This document shows positions 45,431-57,255 of a stretch of DNA of 64,000 nucleotides, piece after piece. Source of the stretch: Beta vulgaris subsp. vulgaris. Lineage: Eukaryota; Streptophyta; Magnoliopsida; Caryophyllales; Amaranthaceae. Under the pieces are notes generated by a model. That model had not been told where the DNA came from and ran no database searches. It saw only the letters and a list, made by a program, of their open reading frames with translations. The DNA lies in contig NC_079202.1 in the NCBI RefSeq assembly GCF_026745355.1, positions 61,076,622 through 61,140,621 on the forward strand, written 5' to 3'. The number at the start of each line of letters is the position of its first letter. Positions within the stretch are counted from its first letter, which is position 1. The translations under genes were made by a program, and so were the position numbers.

Positions 45431-46164
45431 GAAACTTGAAAGGGAAAAACTAGCTACTTCACCCATGTGATTTAAAAAAAAAAAAATTCTAAACCACTAT
45501 AAGTGGAAAGTGGCATCCTTTTTTAAAAAGTTTTTTTATTTATACTATTTTTCTCTATAACACATTTTAATAAAATATTTTGATGATTTACTTTCTTTGT
45601 CTCTAATGAGAAAAACGAAATTGCTTTTTGTTATAAATTTTAAATTTTTAAAAAAATTGTTTAGTACTTATATTTATTCTTTGGACTATCTATAACATGT
45701 TATAACCCACATATTATTCCCAGTCCCCAGAGTTTTTCAACATTTGTGAAATTTTAATATATTTTCAATGCAACTTATGTAAGTCTTCTTCACAATACTA
45801 TAGGAAAATGTTGAATAGAAATTCATTGTATTTATAGGGGTTAAAATTGGTTATTCAAATTGTCCAGTCTAATAACTCCTCTTTATTTTGCCACCACCAA
45901 ATGTAAACTTTCACTTTCCTCTATTTATTAGAATTTTACTAGAAACATCATTAGTTACTAGCTCCCTATCTAATAACTCTTCTTTATTTTTTTTTCTATA
46001 TTTCATAAGTTAATATAAGGTCCAATTATAAGTTCAAATAATTTCTAATAAGTTCTGTTAAATTCAACTAAGTTATAAAAAAAATAAGCTGAAAAGAATA
46101 CTTAGTTAATAAAGCACAAATAAGTATAGTGAGACTCAAAGCCTACCATCGAATCTCTTAGTAT
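45431..46164. other. Intergenic DNA
   Basis: Nothing supported. 46010-46095 holds a TAAGTTCAAATAA-type relic also seen at 51161-51300. Confidence 0.45.
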
Positions 46165-46505
46165 CATTAATTCTTTGCAAAATTGGTCTCAACACTCTGA
46201 ACTACAGCTCGGATGCACCCAACAGGCCAACACCATAAATTATAACTAATAGCCTAAACACCAACAACTATGGGGTGAGATGCAGTCTGTACCACCAACT
46301 ACAGGGTGGGGTGCAATATGTAGCATAAAATTAAAAACCCACCGTTTTCGGCAACATTTTAGGCTTCCATCCTCATTTATGGTACGAAATGCACCTCACC
46401 GCATAGTTGGTGGTGTTTAGACTACTAGTCGTAGTTGGTGGTGTTGAATGCAACCGAGCTACAGTTCAAGGTTTTGAGGCCAATTTTGCCTTAATTTCTT
46501 CATTA
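46165..46505. mobile_element. Foldback element with long inverted arms
   Basis: The left arm (GCAAAATTGGTCTCAACAC, GAACTACAGCTCGG, AACACCAACAACTATGGGGTG) and the right arm (CACCGCATAGTTGGTGGTGTT, CGAGCTACAGTTC, GAGGCCAATTTTGCC) are inverted copies over about 120 bases each. The non-arm centre is short. A long-arm Mutator-like MITE is possible. Confidence 0.7.
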
Positions 46506-47027
46506 TCACTCTCTCCAAAAAAAAAAAAAAAAAAAGAACAAATGGAATTTACACATATGAGGCAATTTGCAAGGTTTACTGTAATGATAAGTTTTTATTC
46601 CTGATAACAAATGAAGATGTTTGCTAGTTAAAAAAAGAAAAGAGGTGCTTATAGAGTTATAGCAAAAATAAGAAAACATAAAAGTATATAGTGGGAATCA
46701 GATCGTGATTTGTGGCCATAGGGATGTTCGGTTCTTAAGCATAATCTTTCACTTTGTTTCCATTAACATTGTTCTTCAAATGAGACCAAAAAAAGCGTCA
46801 AAGATGATTATCATGATTCATTCTACAGTACTAAGACGATTCACCACGATTTATTCGATACTTTGAGATATTAATATTTGCAAATGAAGAATATATTCTG
46901 TAGTCTGTACTACTGTTTAAGGAGCATTTTGTTTCTCCTTAAAAAGAAATAATGTTGAATATGAAACAAAAAGAGCAGTAGTATATGACTATTATTTTCA
47001 AATGAATAGAGTAATCAAGAAATTATT
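46506..47027. other. Intergenic DNA
   Basis: An A run at 46519-46535, then AT-rich DNA with nothing supported. Confidence 0.5.
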
Positions 47028-47032
47028 CAGCT

Positions 47033-47567
47033 TGTTGGAGTTTATAATAAATGTTTGTAAAGGAAACTCAAGAGTTGCTTCAAAAGAGAATGTGAAGAGT
47101 CCCACATTGATAGAATAATAGGTATGTAAGGGGTTTATATACATTACACTTTCTATACCCTTTGAGTTGTGTGACAAAAGGACTTTTAGCCAGTAATTAG
47201 GTTACCGTTTTTTCCCGGATTTCCTCCTTTAATGAGCCGTTATCTCCTAATTTCGGGCCATTATCTCCTCCCACTAAGTCGGCTGGTAACCACGTTTTAA
47301 CCCTATTATCCTTTTATAAATACGTAGGTTATTGTTCTCTTTGATACACAGAAAATAAACACCTTCTTCTTCCTCTCTCGAAAATCTTTTTCTGGCCAAT
47401 ATTCAAGATCGTTCGCAATCTGTTTTCCCATCTACACTGAAAACTCAGAGACCGTGTACCCCTGGAGGTTGATTGCTAAGAGGCCGTGTGTTGTAGCGGG
47501 GCAAATTCAACTTTAGGGCAGTGAATTCTTCACGCCACGGTTTTAGTTAGCGGTTTTAGTTCCTACA
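47033..47567 (+). repeat. Solo LTR
   Basis: 535 bp from TGTTGGAGTTTATAATAAAT to TTAGTTCCTACA, flanked by the 5-bp duplication CAGCT (47028-47032 and 47568-47572). It contains a TATA box, TATAAATA, at 47315-47322, with a pyrimidine-rich stretch 40-60 bases downstream. No primer site, coding region or second LTR adjoins it, so it is a recombination product. Orientation is taken from the TATA box. Confidence 0.9.
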
Positions 47568-47572
47568 CAGCT

Positions 47573-48109
47573 AACCTAAAGTACGAACGTTCTTCTCCCT
47601 AATGTTTCCTAGTCAAGCTTTACACAATAGTCATCAACTTATCACAATGAGGAGAGAGGAAAGAAAAAAAAAATGATAAGACGATCATATGATGTTTTAT
47701 CTTGAGAAATGGGAAAAAACAAAGTCACGTTTAACTCAAATATAACATTAAAATTTAACTTAAATGCTCAAGACAATCAAATTATAAATTAAGCCACTAA
47801 AAAAACATTGGCTATAAGATTCAGTACATTTATGCTTAAAAAAGTAAAAATTAATATTATATCAATCAAATATATTTTTAATCAATTCACAAAGTATTAC
47901 TTCAAAACGGAATATTCAATCAATTAACAAAGTAAAATGATTTATTTAACACACAAGAATATGTTAATACAATATAGAAATTCTAAATAAATTCTCTTAA
48001 CATTCTTTTATCGTTCTTTACTTTTAATCTTAAAAACCTAAAAGAAAGAATAAGTAAAAGAAATTAATAAAAAAAATAAGGGTTAAGTAATAGAGGGTGA
48101 TCCCTGTGA
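47573..48109. other. Intergenic DNA
   Basis: Nothing supported; part of it may belong to the Helitron whose 3' end follows. Confidence 0.45.
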
Positions 48110-48228
48110 AATTTAGCCAATAAAAAGTGTCTAATGTTCGAATTTTCACCCTATTTATGCCCAAAAACGCTATAATTTATGTTTGAAAAACAAAAAAAAT
48201 TAGGCACTTCGCGTGCATAATTTGCTAG
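48110..48228 (+). mobile_element. Helitron 3' terminal fragment
   Basis: Colinear with the end of the Helitron at 19711-21791: GTCTAATGTTCGAATTTT, AATTTATGTTT, then the hairpin-like GCACTTCGCGTGC and CTAG at 48225-48228 followed by T. The 5' end was not found. Confidence 0.7.
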
Positions 48229-48427
48229 TATGACAATAAGATAAGTAATGCTTAACGCTATAATGTAAGCATCTCTTTTTTCTATCAATGTGGGATAATC
48301 ATATATTCATATGTGATATAATAGTATATATATATTAAGTAATCTTCTCATAATGTATTGTTAATTTAGTGAGTCTTTAATACTATGATGTGCTCACATG
48401 GATGTTCTTTCTCATTCTACTAGAATA

Positions 48428-48666
48428 TAATTTTTTTTTTCTTGTTTAAGCTCTATGTGAATTGGAAGAGGTGTTAAACAGATTCTATAATCTTTGTTAT
48501 TGATATATTTGTTAGGTTTGTGGAAATGCTTGAAGCAAGTGCCAATAATTTTTTTTTTTTCTTGTTTAAGCTCTATGTGAATTGGAAGAGGTGTTAAACA
48601 GATTCTATAATTCTTGTTATTGATATATTTGTTGGGTTTGTGGAAATGCTTGAAGCAAGTGCCAAC
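48428..48666. repeat. 120-bp tandem duplication
   Basis: Two nearly identical units (48428-48547 and 48548-48666) carry a T run, CTTGTTTAAGCTCTATGTG and GTTTGTGGAAATGCTTGAAG. Only a few base differences separate them, which suggests a recent event. Confidence 0.95.
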
Positions 48667-49330
48667 GAGGAGAAGAAAGGAAGATCGCGAAGGAGTGCAA
48701 AAGCGTTAGTAGCTCGGGCGGGCGACGGCAGGGCCCCGGCGGGCTGCACACAAAGGGTTGGGGAGAGCGACATCTAAGCCCGGGCAGCCGCCAACTTTGG
48801 AAGCTCAAGGCAGGTTGTTGGGAGCCTCTTTCCCCGCGCGGGCTTCCACGTGTTTCAGGCGGGCTGGTCAGCCAAGATGGGCGACTATCGGTCCTGGCGG
48901 GCGGCCCAAGTTCTCTTGATTTTGTCCTTGAGGTTTGGCCCAAACGGGCGATTCTTTGAGTCCGTCCTGGCAGCTTATATTTGCACACGGCTTAAGTTTT
49001 AATCGTGATCGTTGTACTGTCTTTAGTACTAGGAGTATAAATACCCTATTTTCTAATTTTAGATAGAGTAGTAGACAATCTCAAAGTTCAAACTTGATAT
49101 CTCATTTTTCCTAGGATTTTAGGAGATAGAAAGTTTGTGGGAAATTTGTATGTTCACAATTGTTCTCCATTTATTTCATTGTGCAAGTTTATGGGTTTGT
49201 TGTCTCGAAGCTCGGATTTCCTAAGTAAATCACTAAATTGGTGTGTTGTTTTCTTTCTCTTTGCTTTACTCAGTTGTTATTTCAATTTCATACTTTTTAT
49301 TAATTATTTTTTATTGCACAAAGTAATTAT
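48630..49330 (+). repeat. LTR-like block with GC-rich segment
   Basis: TGTTGGGTTTGTGGAAATG could be an LTR start. 48666-48990 is strikingly GC-rich with GGCGGGC repeats. TATAAATA lies at 49036-49043, followed by GTAGACAATCTC and CTAGGATTTTAGGAGATAG, an order like an LTR promoter plus R region. No coding region, second LTR or clear target duplication was found. The 123-residue minus frame (48617-48988) is a product of the GC-rich repeat. Confidence 0.45.
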
Positions 49331-51160
49331 CACTTGTTTCTAAATCACAACGATATTATCAAAAAAATATATGTAATCAATGTTTGTTCTTTAATAAAAA
49401 TAAATTAGAGAGTGCACGAAAGAAAGAGAAAGCTCTATTATCCTAGATCTTTGACGATTTTTCAGAGTACAAATGGAAACTTCCATTACCTAATGATAAA
49501 CGAATGACGAAAATTTTATTCTAATGCAGGCACTAACCTTTTCTTAATAATTAGGCAATATTCCCATCCGTGCGCTTAAATTCATTGTTTATAAAATGTG
49601 ACAATGTGGAATCCAAGATTTGTCGTCGAAGGTGCGATCTTCCTTTTAGTTTTAATCAACTTCATCTCTTTATTCTTTAATGCATAGGCACTTGATATTG
49701 TTGAGAGGTGCTCTTGAACCATTTAAGTAAGTATATAGGAAAATATATGTAATTTACTCAAATATTACTGTGTTGGACTACAATTAACAAGATAAAACGA
49801 TTGAAATAGGTACGACGACATTCTTTTTTAACCCGTTATACATTGGATATAAGTCAAGTGAGTGATAGTATTCTTTTCGAACCTTTTGTCGAATATCAAT
49901 ATAGTAATGAAAATGTCATTGTTTCTAAAGCTCGTCAAATCTCAATCAAAAGAGGGACATATGATCATATGATCATATATATATTCTATATCTCCAATAT
50001 GATACTCAAACAACGTAAGATTCTTGTGATATATATGCTTTTAAGTTGTATATACCTTTATATATAATGGAAATTTACCCTTGACTTGTGATCAAGCAAT
50101 ATAATGTTCATCTCGTACGAACAAGGAAACTCTCTAAAGATAACATACAATATGATACATCAATACATACTGTTATATACTTATATTCCATGAGATAGAA
50201 AGCTCTACCAATCTCATTAGATGATAATATAATTATAATATAGAATCATTCTTTTACTCTAGTGTGTTGTGTTTTTTTCCTCTCTTCTCAATGTGAAGGG
50301 GCATAGTGTTCTTTAACACAAAAAGATACGGTGTCTATACTTACGCTAATTATTTTTTGTCAAAAATGTAGGTCTAAATATCTTACTTTTAATCTCTCTC
50401 TCTTCCCTCTTTACATCCCTTTCTCTCTTGGTCTTTAATTGCTATTCTAGACTTCATACGCATTAGCTACGTGCTGCAACCAATTAGTCAATCATACTAG
50501 AAAATCTATTTGGTTGTAATGATGCACTAATAGATGAAGAATGATTTTGTTGGAAGATTTAATTGGTTGTAACACTTAACTAATTGGTCTAAAATTAAGT
50601 CTTGATGATGTCAGATCATTTGACCGAAGATTGGCTGGAAAATTTATCCTTTATATTAAGTACTCCTTTTTTTTTTTAGCTTTTTCATTTGAAATCTTGA
50701 CATTGTTCATATTTAGAGAAATCTTCTCAATTTTTCTCAATTTATAAGAAAAAATATAGTCATGTGGGTCTTGTTTGATTCATCTCAATTAATACTTTAT
50801 TAATATTTAATTATTATATTTTTTACTAATAAATTATGAAAGATATATAAGTTCAAATATATGCATTGGGAGATGTGCACGAAAAAGTGAGAATGATAAG
50901 AAATAAGGGGAGAATGAAATTGAAAGAATAAGGTTTACGGTAAGGGCTGCACATAAGATGTAAAAACAATACCTAAAATGAAAATAAGGTTGTGAGTTTA
51001 TGGAAAATTTATATATCAACCAATGTAATAGATGATCAATCAATGCTTTCATTTTTAAGAGTTGCATCACTTACATATAACTTTTTCAAAAAGTAATAGG
51101 CAGAGATAATAAGAATCATATTAGATGAGGAGTAATATTTATGGTGTTACTCATCAAATT
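49331..51160. other. AT-rich intergenic DNA
   Basis: No gene or bounded transposon seen. Confidence 0.5.
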
Positions 51161-51300
51161 TTTTGTTAAATAAAGTCAAATAAGTTTCAATAAGGTCTAA
51201 TAAGTTTCAATTAGGTCTAATAAGTTCCGATCGGATCAATAAGTTCCAATTAGATTCAATTAGGTCCAATAAATTGAATCATGTCTAATCAGATCCAATA
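51161..51300. repeat. Short tandem-like repeat
   Basis: Repeated degenerate units of about 22-25 bases such as AATAAGTTTCAATTAGGTCT, six or so in a row. Confidence 0.7.
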
Positions 51301-51630
51301 AGGGTCGTTTGGTTGGAGGGTTTCAAAAAGGAAAATGAAATTGAGTTCGTTGTTTATGTTTGGTTAGTACACTTTTTCAAACCATTTATCCCTTTTTCTT
51401 ATTAAGATAACCCTCCTCCCCCTTAGATTGATTTCCTACCACCCTCAAGGTTTGAAATTACCCCATATCCCTCTACATTTTTTTTAAAATTATTATTATT
51501 AATTTTCTATTTTATTTGACATTCCTAATCAAACAATATTTTTAATCAAAGAAAAAACTCTTTTCATTCTCCTTGTAATTCTTTCTCATACTTTATCTTT
51601 TCTTCTAACGAAGCAAACTCCCCCTAAATT
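51301..51630. mobile_element. Possible MITE relic
   Basis: AGGGTCGTTTGGTTGGAGGG on the left and AACGAAGCAAACTCCCCCTA on the right pair imperfectly. No target duplication was found. Confidence 0.35.
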
Positions 51631-52199
51631 TAATTCTATTCAGATAAGTTCAATTAATTGCATCATTCAGATGAAAAAAACGCTAATCCATGGCACTACC
51701 CGCACCAATCACATAGGACCACCAACCTTACAATTGATAAAAACACATCAGAAATTCAGAGCTGAGATAACTCTTCTTTTAGGAAAAAAAAAGGGCAGGC
51801 GGTGGGACCCAATGAATCAGTGATATCTATTCATCATCATAAATTATGTCGATTTCAGGAGGCTAAAAAATCAACGAAATAAGAGGGGAAAATAAGAAAA
51901 AGAAAAGAGAGAAAGAAAGAGTGAAAAAAAAAAAGTAGTATGACAATACACAACAAATAAATTTGCAGGGTAAACTCCAAACCAATAGGACTGCCTGCCA
52001 TAAAGCAGACAACTGAAAGAGACGGCTTACACAATACACAGTGAGTACGTTAGTCAGATAATAATACTCCCATAGTCTTCTTCCGAGTATTACTTATTAT
52101 TACCACCTGTCACACTGCTATTATATGAGTCTATTCCCCACTAACGCCGTCAATCATACTAACGGTGAGTATAGTGCCCATTGTAATTCATTTATATAC
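51631..52199. other. Intergenic DNA
   Basis: A purine-rich run at 51880-51945; otherwise nothing supported. Confidence 0.5.
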
Positions 52200-53135
52200 T
52201 GTATTTTTCGATTTTCTCACCAAATACCTCTAACAAATTTAAAAATTCATCATATACCTTCAATGTTTAAAAATACATCATATACTCATGAATTTCAAAA
52301 ACTGTGCACCATGTACCCTTCTCCTAACTGCCGTTAACTCACCGTTAGCTTTACTTACGATTTTGCCATTATTAACCCTAAATCCTAATTCTAATCTAAC
52401 TATAACCCTAATTTAACCCTTACCCTTACCCTAATCTTAAACCTAAACCCTTATCCTTATCCCAAACCCTAACCCACCCAACCCACCACCACTCCACCCC
52501 AGGCCCAACCCCCACCCCACCCCTCCCCCTCCACCACCGCATCCCCCTCCCTTCCATCGCCGCATCCCCCCTCCCCCTCCGCCTCCCCCCTCTTCGTTCA
52601 CCGTCACTTCACTTGTCGCCACATCAGATCGAATTTTCGCGCAAGGGGTGGGTGAACGAAGAGGGGGGGTGCGTCAGATTTTCGCGCAGGGGTGGGGGAA
52701 TTGACGGAGAACAAAGAGGGGATGAAGGAATCAACGATGAACGAACGTGCAGGGGGTGGGAGAGGTCGACGATGAACGGATGGGTGCTGCGGCGGTGGGG
52801 GAGGAGGGTGGGGGTTGGGGTGGGGTGGATGGGAGGGGTGGGGGCTGCCAAGGAGTTAGAGTCAGGGTCAGGGTTAGGGTTAGGGGAAGGGGAAGGGTTT
52901 AAGGGTAGGATTAGAGTAAGGGTTACGGTTAGATTAGGGTTAGATTAGGGTTAGGGATTAATGATGGCAAAATTGTAAATAAAAGCTAACGGTGAGTTAA
53001 CGACATTTAGGAAAAAGGTATATGGCGCACAATTTTTGAAATTCATGGGTATATATGGTGCATTTATGAAACATTGAGGGTATATGGTGAATTTTTATAT
53101 TTTCCAGAGGTATTTGGTGAAAAAACCGTGTTTTT
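52200..53135. mobile_element. Foldback element with telomere-like repeats in its arms
   Basis: An inverted repeat of roughly 0.9 kb centred near 52625. The outer arms match closely (TTTCTCACCAAATACCTC and GAGGTATTTGGTGAAAAAA; GTTAACTCACCGTTAGCTTT and AAAAGCTAACGGTGAGTTAAC). Inside them lie degenerate CCCTAA repeats (52369-52480) and the inverted TTAGGG repeats (about 52860-52955). The centre is C-rich on one side and G-rich on the other and closes on CCCTCTTCGTTCACC / GTGAACGAAGAGGG. No target duplication was resolved and no transposase is present. The unit is mainly the 6-base TTAGGG form rather than the Arabidopsis-type TTTAGGG. Confidence 0.8.
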
Positions 53136-53479
53136 TAAGTTGGTAAGATAAAGGGACCCTATTGAACTGACACCTCGCACAGGTATAACCAGCCAAGTTT
53201 GCAAGTCAGACTCCTTTGAGGGAAAGGGATTGTAAGAGAAACCTCAACCCCAATTAGAATTAAGTTTCTTTGCATGTGATCGTGGTTTGGACATATTAGA
53301 ATTAAAACTATTTCGTTTATAGAAGTCTTGAATTAATTAAAGAGCTACTAAAATTGGTAAGTATTACGATAATTTTAGAGTGGAGGAAGTATACTTTGTT
53401 TTTATTACTATAAAGATCTGTTGTCCTCACCTTATTTATCCTCTTCGCCATATAAATAAATTCATCTATATTAGTTATA
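53136..53479. other. Intergenic DNA
   Basis: Nothing supported. Confidence 0.5.
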
Positions 53480-53481
53480 TA

Positions 53482-53762
53482 CTCCATCCATTTCTTTTTA
53501 GTTACACAATTTCCTTTTTAGTCCGTTTCTTTTTAATCTACACACTATTACTTTTTATATTTTTGGTAACATATCACATCTACTTTATCCTCTTTTTTCA
53601 CCCATGTCATTTGCTTTTTAATATTTTAACCCTCTTTTTTGTTTTACTATCTCACTTTTCAGTGTCTCTCTCCATCTTTTCAGTTTCTCTCTCATACTTT
53701 TGTACTTCCTCCTTGGTTCACCCCCAAAGTGAAGTGAGTAAATTAAAAAGAAATTGGGGGAA
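53482..53762. mobile_element. Stowaway-like MITE
   Basis: 281 bp; CTCCATCCATTTCTTTTTAG and TTAAAAAGAAATTGGGGGAA are imperfect inverted ends, with TA on both sides. Confidence 0.75.
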
Positions 53763-53826
53763 TATATATTAAAGGGTTTGGCAGAAACTTCCTCACTAGA
53801 AGTAGACAAGTAGTGAGAGTTTACTA

Positions 53827-54104
53827 CTGCATCCGTTCTTAAATAATAGTTACACAGTACACTTATATTTTTCACGTATGCATGTGCAATAATTTGAGCC
53901 TTTATATATATCTAATTTTGTATTTTCAAAGAAATAAAAAAAAGTTGATATTCTAAAAGTAAATATTGAGACGAGTAAAACAAGATCCCACATTCCCACG
54001 TGAATATATTTTCCCTTGTCCATAAATCACAAATGATAATCAAATTGAAATTTGTTTATAATGTCAAAAGTCGAAGTGTAACAATTTTTTAAAAATAGAG
54101 ATGG
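53827..54104. mobile_element. Stowaway-like MITE
   Basis: 278 bp; CTGCATCCGTTCTTAAATAA with AGTTACAC on the left pairs with GTGTAAC and AAAAATAGAGATGG on the right, with TA at each side. It contains ATTGAGACGAGTAAAACAAG, shared with other family members. Confidence 0.75.
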
Positions 54105-54340
54105 TATATCCTAACATGTATAGGTCTATATACCCAATAGAATTTGACAAATTAATTCGATAAAAAGTTGAATTTCTAACTTATGGCCCATACTCCCATC
54201 AAAATATGTTTCTAACTCCATTGATGGTTCATTCGGCATAGCTTTGGTTTTGGATTATATATCTACTCCACCGATGGTTTGTTGACAATAGTTCCTAACT
54301 TCCTATAGTAAAATTTCCCTTTAGCTATGTATTTTATATA

Positions 54341-54385
54341 CTTCCTCTATTTCGAAATAAGTAAAATATTTCAGTATGGATGAAG
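54341..54385. mobile_element. 45-bp Stowaway remnant
   Basis: CTTCCTCTATTTCGAAATAA on the left and TATGGATGAAG on the right, with TA at both sides. Almost all of the interior is gone. Confidence 0.5.
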
Positions 54386-54445
54386 TATTAGTTTTGGGCG
54401 TATATCATATATACTAACTTCTATTTCAAAATAAGGTAAGGAGAA

Positions 54446-54556
54446 ACCTTGACAAGTTGGGGGGAATAAAAGGGATCTCAATTTGCCAAGGGTGCGAATC
54501 GATCCTAGGATCTCTTGGAACGGAAGGGAAGCTCTAACCACTAGAATCGATGGCAT
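54446..54556 (-). mobile_element. tRNA-derived SINE
   Basis: On the minus strand: CTAGTGGTTAGAGC (A box), AGGATCGATTCGCACC (B box), then a 3' part ending near GGTTTCTCC. It resembles the SINE at 29526. No clear target duplication. Confidence 0.55.
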
Positions 54557-54600
54557 TGTATTTGTTTAAATGAATATTTTCATTATATCATATATAAGAC

Positions 54601-54944
54601 GGCCCGTTTGGTAGTTGATCATAAATGGTGGTAATGGGAATGAATTCATGTGTAAATTTGTGAAAAATATCATTGTCCATTACCATGGTAATGCTAATTC
54701 ATCCTAAAGTGTCCAATTTCCTTCTTGAATTTTCATTCCCATCCAATACCACCTTGTAGGGTGGTAATGAGTGGTAATGAAAATTGCTTCCCCTTGGAGA
54801 CAAAAACACAAGTTTAGGGGTGAGATTGCTTGTCCATGAAGAAAAAATGCCTCCCTATGGAGATTTTAAGGGTGCTTCCCTAATAAAATTACACTTAAAA
54901 TTCATTCCCATTACCGCAATTTATTAACGACTACCAAATGGGCC
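54601..54944. mobile_element. MITE with 40-bp imperfect inverted ends
   Basis: 344 bp; GGCCCGTTTGGTAGTTGATC and GTAATGGGAATGAATT on the left match AATTCATTCCCATTACC and CGACTACCAAATGGGCC on the right. The GGCC(C)GTTTGG start fits Harbinger/Tourist or hAT MITEs; the target duplication is unresolved. Confidence 0.75.
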
Positions 54945-56189
54945 GGTAATGCCATAAAAGGGTTGGACTCTACACCATATGCAACACCTATTATTTTGAA
55001 AAAACATGATTAATGATAAATCATTAATCACATTCTAGTGTTCGACAATGAAAACAAGAACAAATAATCGTTGCACTAGTCGGTGTAGCCTCTACATATA
55101 GTTTAAACTTTAAAGTTGAATCGGTCGAGAATCATGCATGTTTTTGGTGGTAAAGCATTCATCTCACCAGAGTACTATATCACTGCTCCCCTCGCCTTAG
55201 GCATTACACTGGCCATATTACATATTTTTATAAAGGTTTTCAATAGGAGACCTACCATGTACAAAAGAAGGGTCAATAACAATTCTAGCTTTGATCATAC
55301 AACTTTATCTAAGCAAGATTTTGAAGATTGCAACATCTAAATACTATTTATGTACTAAAAAGTAAGCTCTGATAACACTTTGAGTTCATCTAAGCTTGAT
55401 TGTAATTCCCCGAACGGACACACATGTTGAACACTACAATAATCTCTATGTATCGGAACTTATTTGGGGTTCTTATATTGGAATTTATTACTTATCTTTT
55501 ATTTTGAATCAGTGTCGAGCACATTTCTAATTTGTATGTTAGTCATGTTTTTTTAAAGTGTGTGACAAATTCACATGTAATTTTCCTTACACTAGTTAAA
55601 TACTACTTTGGGTACTCGATAATATCATAATGAGTATCCATATTTTGTATTCAATCCAATACTTTATATATCGAATCGGGTACTTGAACCAAACATTTGT
55701 GTTGTTTTTGGGCTATCCAATTATTTGGATTTGGTTTGGATAAGTTTTTCGAGGTGCAATCTTCTCTAACCTAAAGCTAATCAAATGAGCCATGGTAAAC
55801 CCCAAATATTTATTGAATTATGAGTAGATCACCAGACCCGATCTGGCTGGAAAAGATACTATTTATTTTTTGCCATGAAATAGTGAGCTGCGCACATAAA
55901 TTTGACCCAAAATTTTGCCCAGCCTAACCAATGGACAATTCTTTCTGATGGATATGTCCTGACCCAAATCATGATCACTCTACTATAATCGTAATCACTT
56001 CTAAATTATGTTGTAATATAGGATTAAAATATCATTTAATTTATTTAAAAGCTTTTTTCCTTTTCTTTCTCAAAATGTCCCTTTTCATTTTTTTTTCTTT
56101 TGAAACATATTTTTTTTGGCATATTCCCTCTACTTGTTGAAAATCTAGTTCATACAATTACTACTTCTCTACAAGTTTTTGACTATCCG
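54945..56189. other. Intergenic DNA
   Basis: No gene or bounded transposon seen. The 74-residue frame at 55116-55340 shows no domain. Confidence 0.5.
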
Positions 56190-56530
56190 TGGATATATAA
56201 TGGTTTATGTTTGGGCCCAATAAGTCACAACACTCCGACCCCTAGATGAAATTACCATTCCACCCTTGAGAAAATGAGGGGCTTACCTTTATTAAAAGCC
56301 AGCCTAACAAGCTCGAGCACTTAGCCAAGTGTCATGACGTTAACATAACGTCATCCACCCAATCCATATAAATAGGAACCGAGTCCTTATTTCATCGAGG
56401 CAATGAATTGTTCACCCATTAACTATATCTCTAATCTCAAAACCGACTTGAGCGTCAAAAGGACGACCTTGGAAATACCTAGGGTAATTTAACTATTATT
56501 TTACAGGTTCTATATCTTTATTAGACAATC
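56190..56530 (+). repeat. LTR relic upstream of the ARF gene
   Basis: Contains TATAAATA at 56367-56374, then GAACCGAGTCCTTATTTC. Further on, CGACTTGAGCGTCAAAAGG and CGACCTTGGAAATACC resemble the 3' part of plant Ty3/gypsy-type LTRs. Exact borders and target duplication were not found. It lies about 1 kb upstream of the ARF start codon in the same orientation. Confidence 0.5.
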
Positions 56531-57248
56531 GACACTCTCCTTAACATACTCCTCATTGAATTTACTACCTGATCCCAATTTAAAATTTTATACTGGAAAC
56601 AGTTTCAATTTTATCCATACAATCATCTCTTCATCACTTAATTTTACTACAAAGTTGGTAGTAGTAACCGATTCAATTAGTTTCAGCATTTTTATATGAC
56701 ATACAAACAAATGCTAAAGTTACATTTTCCATATTTATAACAAAAAGTAGCTAATTACATCAATTTGAACCCAAATCATAACCTTACTACACATAATAAT
56801 CAGTAATTTATTATTAACAACAAAATAACAATATAAACATCATTGAGACCATCCCAAAACATACAACTTCAAGGTACCATGAAAACTTTGAAATACAATA
56901 CAAAAAAAGCACACTACTACTAAGTTTTTAATAAAAGTAGGACCCACCCTCCTCCCCAAAAAAATTGGCCTTCACCTTGTCCCCCATCCAACCATGGTTA
57001 AATAATAACCCTCATTTAACCCATAACAATTAAGAGATAGAGAGAGAAAGAGAGTAGAATAAAAAGACAGAGGTGAAAGTGTTTTTTGGGATTTGGTAAG
57101 AAGAGAAAAAAAATGAGAGTTTTTGTAGTAGTGATGAGAAAAGAGAAACAAAGACACTTCTGGCTTTTAAGAGCAATCTTTGGAAACTTGTTTTAGTTTT
57201 AACCAAACAAGACTTAAGAAAAATAGGAGGAGAGAGAAAGAAGAAGAG
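56531..57248. other. Proximal upstream region of the ARF gene
   Basis: Purine-rich stretches (57030-57060, 57220-57250) are typical of plant promoters and leaders. No canonical TGTCTC auxin element was noticed. Confidence 0.4.
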
Positions 57249-57255
57249 TATAAAA
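57249..57255 (+). promoter_or_regulatory. Candidate TATA box of the ARF gene
   Basis: TATAAAA, 256 bases before the start codon, would give a leader of about 230 bases. Within that leader a four-codon upstream frame (ATG at 57329, stop at 57338-57340) may be present; upstream frames are known in some ARF leaders. Confidence 0.4.

Noticed and set aside
48617..48988. 123-residue open frame on the minus strand
   Set aside because: Composition follows the GGCGGGC repeats; Pro/Arg/Ser-rich with no known domain, and it overlaps a tandem duplication.
52613..52948. Overlapping Gly/Arg-rich and Pro-rich open frames
   Set aside because: They arise from the G-rich/C-rich arms of the telomere-like foldback element and have no domain or codon-like pattern.
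52369..52955. Remnant of a chromosome end or telomere fusion
   Set aside because: Tracts are oriented CCCTAA then TTAGGG, the opposite of a head-to-head fusion, and lie within longer inverted arms that are not telomeric.
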